Positions 1 through 4,759 of a stretch of 5,181 nt of DNA are shown piece after piece. This DNA is from an uncultured Phenylobacterium sp. GTDB taxonomy: Bacteria > Pseudomonadota > Alphaproteobacteria > Caulobacterales > Caulobacteraceae. The notes under the pieces are model-generated. The model was not told where the DNA came from. It was given only the letters and a program-made list of their open reading frames with translations, and ran no database searches. Position 1 is the stretch's first letter. Each line of letters opens with the position of its first letter. The stretch spans positions 1 through 5,181 of the forward strand of contig CAMFIW010000263.1 in assembly GCA_945952355.1 (NCBI GenBank), given 5' to 3'. The position numbers and the translations under genes are program-made.

Positions 1-574
1 TGATCGCGTTGCCCACCAGGTTGAACAGCACCTGGCGGACCCTGCGCGCATCGAGCGCGACATGCGCCGGCACGTCGGTGGAGACATCGAGGGTGAGCGC
101 CAGTCCGCGCTCCGAGGCGGTGGGGGCCCAGAAGGCCTCCATCTCGGACAGCAGGAGCCGGACGTCGCAGGGCCCCTTGGCGATCTCCATCTGGCCGGCG
201 TCGATCTTCGACAGGTCCAGGATGTCGTTCAGGATCACCATCAGGAGCTCGCCGCTCTTGATCAGGGTGTCGACCTGCTGGCGCTGGGCCGGCGCGAGAT
301 CTGAACGCTGCAGCAGCTGCGCCATGCCCAGCACGCCGTTCATCGGCGTGCGGATCTCGTGGCTCATCGTGGCGAGGAAGGTCGACTTGGCGAGGCTCGC
401 CTGGCGGGCCTCGTCGCGCGCCTCGGTCAGATGCTCGATCAGGTCGTTCTTCTCGCCCTCCCGGGCCAGGATGTCGGCGCGGGCGCGGCGGGCCGCGAGT
501 TTGATGAGGCCCAGCGTGCCGCCCAACCAGACGGCGGCGCCCCCAAGGAGCAGGCCCTCGTTCACGGCGATCAT
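1..574 (-). CDS. Sensor histidine kinase, N-terminal part (cut by left edge)
   Basis: About 191 codons are present, reading leftward from an ATG at 574; the C-terminal remainder lies outside the window. Residues 7-24 form one hydrophobic, probably membrane-spanning segment, followed by a basic patch (KLAARRAR). Residues about 34-60 are charged and helical, possibly coiled coil. A HisKA dimerisation/phosphoacceptor domain spans about 61-126, with the H-box SHEIRTPMNGVLGM (phosphoacceptor His72) and the typical ILDLSKIDAGQM end. The last visible residues, RQVLFNLVGNAI, are the N-box that opens the HATPase_c domain. The family autophosphorylates this His from ATP and passes the phosphate to a receiver Asp. 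The H-box style is typical of hybrid kinases, so a C-terminal receiver domain may follow, but it is not visible. There is no PAS, GAF or periplasmic sensor domain. The start is supported by a stop at 602-604, no in-frame start between it and 574, and a GGGGGA stretch 3 nt upstream. It is divergent from the phospholipase gene. The signal sensed is unknown. Confidence 0.93.
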   Translation of the reverse strand, partial: MIAVNEGLLLGGAAVWLGGTLGLIKLAARRARADILAREGEKNDLIEHLTEARDEARQASLAKSTFLATMSHEIRTPMNGVLGMAQLLQRSDLAPAQRQQVDTLIKSGELLMVILNDILDLSKIDAGQMEIAKGPCDVRLLLSEMEAFWAPTASERGLALTLDVSTDVPAHVALDARRVRQVLFNLVGNAI

Positions 575-727
575 GGGTCCCCCAGGACGCTCGCGTGGAT
601 CTTAAGGTTACCGTTCGCACGCCATGTCTTGAAAAATCCTTTGCGGACGGGGCCTTGCGCAGATGTCCGGCCCTGGCGAGGCTTGGCTGTCACAGACCCG
701 AAATGAAACGGGATCAGGGAGGAGATC
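575..727. promoter_or_regulatory. Divergent intergenic region between histidine kinase and phospholipase genes
   Basis: This 153-bp gap must carry the 5' signals of both flanking genes. It includes the most AT-rich short stretch nearby (about 599-642). A TTGAAA at 629-634 resembles a -35 box for rightward transcription, but no convincing -10 box lies 16-18 bp downstream, so no promoter is called. CCCG (697-700) and CGGG (709-712) form a short inverted repeat with an 8-nt spacer just upstream of the phospholipase Shine-Dalgarno. CTGT-C-ACAG lies at 687-695. Both repeats are weak. No terminator or small gene is evident. Confidence 0.45.
716..724 (+). promoter_or_regulatory. Ribosome binding site of the phospholipase gene
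   Basis: AGGGAGGAG lies 3 nt before the ATG at 728 (the GGAGG core ends about 5 nt before it). It matches the 16S rRNA 3' end well. Together with an in-frame stop at 704-706 and no other start codon between, it fixes the start of the phospholipase gene at 728. Confidence 0.75.
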
Positions 728-1831
728 ATGATCATCGCCGCTATCGCCGCCGCCGTGGCCGTCACCGCTCCCTGTGACCTGGAGCATCCCTCCGGTAGGC
801 CGGGCTGCACGCGCGCGGCCGTCGACGCCCTGCCGATGAATGCGATCCAGGTGATCGGCACGCACAACAGCTACAAGAAGGCGATCGCGCCGAAGGAGTT
901 CGCGCTCCTGCGGTCGATCGATCCGAAGACCGCCAAGACGCTAGACTATTCGAAGCCTCCTTTGACCGATCAGCTCGAGGCCGGCGCCCGTCAGCTCGAG
1001 CTCGACTTCGTCTACGATGGCGAGGGGGGACGCTGCGCCACGGCTCTGGGCCTGAAGATCGCCAAGGACGCCGAAACCGATCCGTATGACGCGTCCCAGA
1101 TGATGAAGCCCGGCATGAAGGTGATGCACGTGCCGGACATCGACTATCGCAGCGTCTGCCCGACCTTCGTCAGCTGCTTGGGCGAAATCCGCGCCTGGTC
1201 CAAGGCGCATCCGGACCACCTGCCGATCCTTATCATCATGAACCTCAAGGACGACCAGATTCCGGTGCCGGGCGCCGTGCCGCTGCTGCCCTTCGACGCC
1301 AAGGCGATGGACGCGATCGACGCGGAGATCCGCTCCGTCTTCCCCAAGGGCGCCCTGATCACACCGGACCGGGTGCGTGGCAAGCACGCCACCCTGCGCG
1401 AGGCGGTGGCGGCCGGCGGCTGGCCGAAGCTCAGGACGGCCCGCGGCAAGGTGATGTTCGCCATCGATGAGAACGCCGCCAAGACCGACCTCTATCGCGC
1501 CGGCCATCCGACCCTCGAAGGCCGCGCCATGTTCATCAACACGCCCGACCTGACCTCGCCAGCGGCGGGGTACATCACCCTGAACGAGCCCGAGGCGCTG
1601 GCCGGCAAGATCGACGCGGCGCTGAAGGCCGGCTTGATCGTCCGCTCCCGCGCCGACGCCGACACCTTCGAGGCCCGCGACAACGATCGCCGCCGCCAGG
1701 TCGACGCCTTCAATTCCGGGGCCCAATACGTCTCGACGGACTACATGACGCCGGACGTGCGGTTCGGGCCCTACGAAGCCCATTTGCCGGGGGGCGGCGT
1801 GGGGCGGCTGAACCCCAAGACGGCGAAATGA
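728..1831 (+). CDS. Secreted Ca2+-dependent phosphatidylinositol-specific phospholipase C-like protein
   Basis: A 367-residue protein resembling the PI-PLC-C1 family (Streptomyces antibioticus PLC1-like), which cleaves phosphatidylinositol into diacylglycerol and inositol phosphate using Ca2+. The N-terminus (residues 1-14, MIIAAIAAAVAVTA) is a short hydrophobic export signal. The TIM-barrel-like catalytic domain begins near residue 38: QVIGTHNSY carries the probable first catalytic His46 and metal ligand Asn47; ARQLELDF carries Glu91 and Asp93, probable Ca2+ ligands; MKVMHVPDID carries the second catalytic His134. PILIIMNLKDD (166-176) is a further core strand. Cys16, 27, 103, 144 and 150 could form disulfides in the periplasm. 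Residue roles follow from family knowledge; the residues themselves are seen. The stop codon overlaps the zntB start (ATGA at 1828-1831), so the two are likely one operon. The n-region of the signal lacks Lys/Arg, which is unusual, yet no alternative start exists. The true substrate in this organism could be another phospholipid or phosphodiester. Confidence 0.88.
   Translation: MIIAAIAAAVAVTAPCDLEHPSGRPGCTRAAVDALPMNAIQVIGTHNSYKKAIAPKEFALLRSIDPKTAKTLDYSKPPLTDQLEAGARQLELDFVYDGEGGRCATALGLKIAKDAETDPYDASQMMKPGMKVMHVPDIDYRSVCPTFVSCLGEIRAWSKAHPDHLPILIIMNLKDDQIPVPGAVPLLPFDAKAMDAIDAEIRSVFPKGALITPDRVRGKHATLREAVAAGGWPKLRTARGKVMFAIDENAAKTDLYRAGHPTLEGRAMFINTPDLTSPAAGYITLNEPEALAGKIDAALKAGLIVRSRADADTFEARDNDRRRQVDAFNSGAQYVSTDYMTPDVRFGPYEAHLPGGGVGRLNPKTAK
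1800..1817 (+). repeat. Short inverted repeat upstream of zntB start
   Basis: TGGGG (1800-1804) and CCCCA (1813-1817) are perfect complements separated by 8 nt, inside the last codons of the phospholipase gene and ending 10 nt before the zntB ATG. It could form a small RNA stem near a start that has no clear Shine-Dalgarno. A 5-bp stem in GC-rich DNA can easily occur by chance, so significance is doubtful. Confidence 0.35.
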
Positions 1832-2814
1832 ACGCGGTGCTGGACGCGCCGTCGGCCTTGATCTGGGGGTTCCGCTTCCAGGGGGGGCGGGCGCTGCCGG
1901 CGACCGAGTTCGACCTTACCGCGGACTTTGCCAAGGGCGAGGGCTGGGTCTGGCTGCACTTCCCGCTCGGCGACTTGCGGGCGCGCGCCTTCCTCAAGGG
2001 TTTCGAGGCGATCCCGCTCGCGGCCCGAGACCTCATGTTGTCCGATGAGAGCCGGCCCCAGTTCCAGTTCGCCGAGGGGTGGGTGAATGGGATCCTGCCG
2101 GATATGCAGCGCGACCTGGCGGGGCGGGCGACCGGCGCCGGGCGGCTGCATTTCGTGGCGAGCGAACGGCTGCTGGTCACGGCGCGGCTGCATGCCCTGC
2201 GGGTGGTCGACGATGTCCGCCACGAGTGCGAACGGCATGGTCGCGCGGTCAGCCCGGTCGCCGCCGTGGTCCGCTTCGTCGAGCGCTATGTCGACCTGTG
2301 CGAGAACCGCGCCCACCAGATCGCCGAGGAACTCGATCGGGTGGAAGACCTGACCCTGGTCGAGGAATCGGAGCTGGAGGCGGTGCGGCTCGGCCCGACC
2401 CGGCGCGAGGTCTCGCGCAACCACCGGGAATTCACAGCCCTGCGCAGCGCGCTTCACCGGGCCATGGGGCCGCGCGAGCCGCACGCGCTGGCGGCGCTGA
2501 GCGAGCACCTGCCGCGGCTCGCCCAGGAGGTCGAGGACCTCAGCCGCGAGAGTGTCAGCCTGCAAGACCGGGCCCGCCTGCTGCACGAGGAAATCGACAC
2601 CAGAATCACCGGCGCGACCAACCGCAGCATGCGCGCCCTGACCATCATCTCGACCCTGCTCATCCCGCCGACCCTGATCGTCGGCGCCTTCGGCATGAAT
2701 GTCGGCGGCATCCCCTGGGCGAGCGGGCAGGGGGGCTTCGTCGCCGCCTCGATCCTGTGTCTCACGGTGGTCGGCGCCGCCTGGTGGATGTTGCGCCGGA
2801 TGCGGATCCTCTAG
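1828..2814 (+). CDS. zntB: Zinc/divalent cation transporter, ZntB subfamily of CorA
   Basis: A 328-residue protein, almost the same length as E. coli ZntB (327). Residues 1 to about 260 form the soluble cytoplasmic funnel, ending in a long charged helix (about 195-265) that continues into the pore. TM1 is about 269-288 (LTIISTLLIPPTLIVGAF) and runs straight into the signature GMN (289-291), followed by VGGIP. TM2 is about 303-322, and a basic tail (RRMRIL) places the C-terminus in the cytoplasm. The GMNVGGIP form of the loop is characteristic of ZntB rather than Mg2+-type CorA. Family members are inner-membrane pentamers; ZntB is reported to carry Zn2+ into the cell with protons. Metal specificity here is inferred. 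The ATG at 1828 overlaps the phospholipase TGA, and only a weak GGCGAA precedes it, so translation probably depends on coupling. The TAG (2812-2814) overlaps the convergent GFA gene's stop, leaving no room for a terminator between them. Confidence 0.9.
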   Translation: MNAVLDAPSALIWGFRFQGGRALPATEFDLTADFAKGEGWVWLHFPLGDLRARAFLKGFEAIPLAARDLMLSDESRPQFQFAEGWVNGILPDMQRDLAGRATGAGRLHFVASERLLVTARLHALRVVDDVRHECERHGRAVSPVAAVVRFVERYVDLCENRAHQIAEELDRVEDLTLVEESELEAVRLGPTRREVSRNHREFTALRSALHRAMGPREPHALAALSEHLPRLAQEVEDLSRESVSLQDRARLLHEEIDTRITGATNRSMRALTIISTLLIPPTLIVGAFGMNVGGIPWASGQGGFVAASILCLTVVGAAWWMLRRMRIL

Positions 2815-3215
2815 CCGGGTCGGGCGCCCGCGTGGCGGGGCAGGCCGTCGTCGGCGATCTCCCACCAGTCGGCCTTGTCATCGACGTAGAAGTGGAAGCC
2901 GCACGCGGCGCCCGTCGGGTTGTCGAGGGTCCCGGCGCGAAGGCGCATCGCCTCCGGCCTCGCCAGCAGGCGGCTGAACACGGGCGAGCCGCAGGTTCCG
3001 CAGAATACGCGCTCCTTGCCCGGCGTATGCTCATAGGCCTTCAAGATGTCCGAGCCCGACAACAGGCGAAAGTCGGCGGTCGCCACGGGAATGTTCGAAC
3101 CGAAGGCCGAGCCCTGGGCTTTTCGGCAGTCGACGCAGTGACAGAACTGGATCGGCGCGAGTTCGCCCGCGATCTCGAAGCGGACCGCGCCGCACAAGCA
3201 AGAGCCAGTGGTCAT
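2811..3215 (-). CDS. GFA/CENP-V domain zinc protein
   Basis: A 134-residue single-domain protein of the family named after glutathione-dependent formaldehyde-activating enzyme (Gfa). All seven conserved cysteines are present: CLCG (Cys6, Cys8), CHCVDC (Cys25, 27, 30) and CGTCG (Cys72, 75). By analogy with Paracoccus Gfa, Cys6/8/72/75 hold a structural zinc and Cys25/27/30 a second, thiol-sensitive zinc. The C-terminal FHFYVDDKADWWEIADDGLPRH matches the usual end of the family. Most bacterial members have no proven substrate, so formaldehyde or glutathione chemistry is not claimed. The ATG at 3215 overlaps the stop of the upstream VOC gene (ATGA on the minus strand), which suggests translational coupling; a weak GAGAAG lies 8 nt upstream, within a hairpin. 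Its stop at 2811-2813 overlaps that of zntB, which converges on it. It is cytoplasmic, with no signal peptide or membrane segment. Confidence 0.9.
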   Translation of the reverse strand: MTTGSCLCGAVRFEIAGELAPIQFCHCVDCRKAQGSAFGSNIPVATADFRLLSGSDILKAYEHTPGKERVFCGTCGSPVFSRLLARPEAMRLRAGTLDNPTGAACGFHFYVDDKADWWEIADDGLPRHAGARPG

Positions 3216-4075
3216 GCGTCGATCTTCTCGACGCGCTCGGGATGGCCCGACCATTGCCAGGCCATGGTCGGACGGGACACTCCGAGCATCATGCCGCCGA
3301 GGGTCGGCGGGTGGAGCCATAGCTGGTCGGAGCTGAGGTCCGCGGGGCGCGGGGCGGGCCGGTCGATGGTCAGCCCCTTGCCCTCCGCGACGGCCTCGAT
3401 GGGGCCGAGATGCGGCGCTTCGGCGAAGGCCATGTAGAAGCCCGTCCCTTCGCGAGCATGATAGCGACCCATGGTCTTGTCGTAGTCGGTGGGGGTAATG
3501 ACCTCGAAGCGATGCAGACGGCCCTTCTCGAAGAGGGTCAACACGCCGGAGTAGCCGAACGCCTCCGAGGTGATGGTGGTGAAGCTGCTTTCGTCGAGAC
3601 CGAAAGCGTCGCGGATCTGGGCCACGGCGCCGGCCTGGTCCTTGGCCAAGACCGTCGCTTCGTAGAGGAAATCCACGAGCCCGGCTGGCTTGCGCTCGAT
3701 CAGCGGCGAGATGACGAACTCTATCGGCGCACCCTCGACGGTCAGGGTCAGATAGTGGCGGCCGTCGGCCTCGCGGTGGGCGGCGCCGGCGGCGCGCGCG
3801 GTCTCGGCGACCTTGCCCGGTTCGGGCGAGGCGGCGCCGGCGGCGAAGAGGTGGGCGCGGCCCCGACGTTTCAGCGCCGCCTCGACCGGACCGGTCCCGT
3901 CCGGCTCGAGGATCTCGATATCCGAGGCGCCCGCTCGCATGACGATCCGTCGCGCCGCCAGGCCCGGCAAGAGGTCCCTGGCCACTTCGACCGCCCCCAG
4001 GGCGGCGCGCCACTTGGCGGCGGCGGCCTCGGCGTCCGGCGTGGCCAGCAGGACGCGGTCGATCTCGGTCAGCAT
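3212..4075 (-). CDS. VOC (glyoxalase/dioxygenase fold) family protein with two modules
   Basis: A 287-residue cytoplasmic protein with two VOC-like halves. Module 1 is about residues 3-122 (TEIDRVLLATPDAEAAAAKWRAALG, then IVMRAGASDIEILEP). Module 2 is about 133-268 (LVDFLYEATVLAKDQAGAVAQIRDAFGLD, then LHRFEVITP, and LWLHPPTLGGMMLGVSRP near the end). Enzymes of this superfamily usually bind a divalent metal through His/Glu at the starts and ends of the modules. By eye alignment the first-ligand positions hold Arg7 and Glu139, and the terminal Glu expected after the LHP-GG segment appears to be replaced (LGVSR). The metal site may therefore be incomplete or different, and the substrate cannot be named. 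The LHPPTLGGMM segment recalls the end of methylmalonyl-CoA epimerase-type proteins. The start at 4075 is chosen because a strong AGGAGG lies 6 nt upstream; a longer in-frame reading to an ATG at 4126 would add 17 unlikely residues. It is the first gene of a pair with the GFA gene (4-nt overlap). Confidence 0.85.
   Translation of the reverse strand: MLTEIDRVLLATPDAEAAAAKWRAALGAVEVARDLLPGLAARRIVMRAGASDIEILEPDGTGPVEAALKRRGRAHLFAAGAASPEPGKVAETARAAGAAHREADGRHYLTLTVEGAPIEFVISPLIERKPAGLVDFLYEATVLAKDQAGAVAQIRDAFGLDESSFTTITSEAFGYSGVLTLFEKGRLHRFEVITPTDYDKTMGRYHAREGTGFYMAFAEAPHLGPIEAVAEGKGLTIDRPAPRPADLSSDQLWLHPPTLGGMMLGVSRPTMAWQWSGHPERVEKIDA
3216..3234 (-). promoter_or_regulatory. Perfect RNA hairpin abutting the GFA start codon
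   Basis: On the minus-strand transcript, GCGTCGA (3234-3228) pairs with TCGACGC (3222-3216) around the 5-nt loop GAAGA. The 7-bp stem ends at the base directly before the GFA ATG (3215-3213). The only Shine-Dalgarno-like purine stretch for that gene (GAGAAG, 3229-3224) lies in the 5' arm and loop, so the stem could limit independent initiation until ribosomes finishing the VOC gene melt it. The sequence also encodes the VOC C-terminus (VEKIDA), so part of the symmetry may be coincidental. The pairing is seen; the regulatory role is inference. Confidence 0.5.
3779..3845. repeat. Two copies of a 16-bp direct repeat inside the VOC gene
   Basis: GGCGGCGCCGGCGGCG occurs at 3779-3794 and again at 3830-3845, 51 bp apart and therefore in the same reading frame. 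Each copy encodes most of an AAGAA peptide (VOC residues 78-82 and 95-99) in an Ala-rich stretch of module 1. This is most likely low-complexity Ala/Gly codon usage in GC-rich DNA and not a functional element. Confidence 0.6.
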
Positions 4076-4169
4076 GGGGTTCCTCCTCGGGGCGCCGACG
4101 CTCCCCTGGATCGCGCCTCGGCGCAAGTTTGCGCTTGGCCTGAGGCCAGGGTTGTGGCTTCGGGGAGAA
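4076..4169. promoter_or_regulatory. Divergent intergenic region between VOC and GNAT genes, with two palindromes
   Basis: This 94-bp gap separates the divergent starts of the VOC gene (left) and GNAT gene (right), so both promoters should lie in or near it. It holds two side-by-side palindromes: GCGCAA-GT-TTGCGC at 4121-4134 and TGGCCT-G-AGGCCA at 4136-4148, each with perfect 6-bp arms. They sit near the middle, where a shared operator or overlapping promoters would be expected. I find no clear -35/-10 pair on either strand. A regulator-binding role is inferred from symmetry and position only. Confidence 0.45.
4082..4087 (-). promoter_or_regulatory. Ribosome binding site of the VOC gene
   Basis: The minus strand reads AGGAGG here, a full match to the Shine-Dalgarno consensus, with a 6-nt spacer to the ATG at 4075. 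This decides the start of the VOC gene over the upstream in-frame ATG at 4126. Confidence 0.8.
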
Positions 4170-4697
4170 ATGCCGCTCTACCCCGCCCATCCCGAAGATC
4201 TCGGGGCCATCGCCGACCTGGTCAATTCCGCCTATCGCGGCGACAGCTCCCGCGCCGGCTGGACGACAGAGGCGGACTATCTCGACGGCCAGAGGACCGA
4301 TGCGACGACGCTCGCGGGGGACCTGGCCGCCCAGCCCGGGGCCGAGTTGCTGGTGCTTCGCGACGGCCCGGATCAGGACTTGCTGGGCACGGTCTGGCTG
4401 GAGCCTTCGAAGGCCGTCGGGGCCTGGTATCTCGGCATGCTGACGGTCAGGCCGAACCTGCAGGACCGCCAGCTCGGCCGCGGCCTCCTGGAGGCCGCCG
4501 AGGCCCATGCCAAGGCCAAGGGCGCCCGGCGGATCGAGATGACGGTCGTGGGAATCCGCGACACCCTGATCGCCTGGTACGAGCGCCGAGGCTATCGCAG
4601 GACCGGGGAGATCCGGCCCTTCCCCTATGGCGACGAGCGGTTCGGCGCGCCGCGCCGCGACGACCTCGCCTTCCTTGTGCTGGAGAAGCACCTGTAG
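4170..4697 (+). CDS. GNAT family N-acetyltransferase
   Basis: A 175-residue, single-domain, cytoplasmic GNAT protein that would transfer an acetyl group from acetyl-CoA to an amine. MPLYPAHPEDLGAIADLVNSAYRGD is the usual beta1-alpha1 opening. WYLGMLTVRPN (86-96) is beta4 of motif A, followed by RQLGRG (100-105), which fits the acetyl-CoA pyrophosphate loop Q/R-x-x-G-x-G/A, and the helix LLEAAEAHAKAKGA. ARRIEMTVVG (119-128) is beta5, and LIAWYERRGYRRTGE (133-147) is motif B, with Tyr137 a candidate general acid. The SRAGWTTEADYLDGQR segment (27-42) is a recurring feature of one bacterial GNAT subgroup. The acceptor substrate cannot be told. The start at 4170 fits the domain boundary; GGGGAG at 4162-4167 precedes it but is only 2 nt away, a tight spacing. 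The gene is divergent from the VOC gene and 62 bp upstream of the serine hydrolase gene on the same strand, so those two may be cotranscribed. Confidence 0.9.
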   Translation: MPLYPAHPEDLGAIADLVNSAYRGDSSRAGWTTEADYLDGQRTDATTLAGDLAAQPGAELLVLRDGPDQDLLGTVWLEPSKAVGAWYLGMLTVRPNLQDRQLGRGLLEAAEAHAKAKGARRIEMTVVGIRDTLIAWYERRGYRRTGEIRPFPYGDERFGAPRRDDLAFLVLEKHL

Positions 4698-4759
4698 CGC
4701 TTGCCAGGCCGCCGCCGAGCCGCTTGTCTGTGGGCAACGACAGATGGGGAGACGTGGCG
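4698..4759 (+). other. Short gap between GNAT and serine hydrolase genes
   Basis: A 62-bp gap containing a 5-bp inverted repeat, TCTGT (4727-4731) and ACAGA (4740-4744), with an 8-nt loop and no T-tract, so it is not a convincing intrinsic terminator. GGGGAGA at 4746-4752 is the Shine-Dalgarno of the next gene. No clear promoter is visible, so readthrough from the GNAT gene is plausible. Confidence 0.4.

Noticed and set aside
9..605. Plus-strand open frame opposite the histidine kinase
   Set aside because: The minus strand has an unambiguous H-box and N-box; this frame is a Ser/Arg-rich shadow.
629..669. Promoter upstream of the phospholipase gene using TTGAAA at 629-634
   Set aside because: The -35-like element is good, but nothing resembling a -10 box occurs at a suitable distance, so no promoter was called.
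941..1783. Minus-strand open frame opposite the phospholipase gene
   Set aside because: Composition (Gly, Arg, Val, His runs) fits the antisense shadow of a GC-rich gene; the sense strand has conserved catalytic motifs.
2816..2830. CGGGCGCCCG palindrome just past the zntB stop as a terminator
   Set aside because: It has no loop or T-tract and lies inside GFA coding sequence; such palindromes are common in GC-rich DNA.
1771..2865. Long minus-strand open frame opposite zntB
   Set aside because: No recognisable domain and low-complexity Arg/Gln/Pro-rich content. The sense strand carries a full-length ZntB with all signature motifs.
2079..3437. Plus-strand 452-codon open frame crossing the zntB end and the GFA gene
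   Set aside because: Overlaps two well-supported genes in other frames, is rich in Arg/Ala/Pro and contains no family motif.
2811..4691. A very long open frame on the minus strand (626 codons) that reads through the GFA gene, the VOC region and opposite the GNAT gene
   Set aside because: Only its last 134 codons (GFA) resemble a protein family. The rest is out of frame with the VOC gene and antisense to GNAT, with Arg/Pro/Gly-rich composition typical of stop-poor frames in GC-rich DNA.
4727..4744. Possible terminator after the GNAT gene (TCTGT/ACAGA stem)
   Set aside because: Only 5 bp, no T-tract, and it abuts the Shine-Dalgarno of the next gene.
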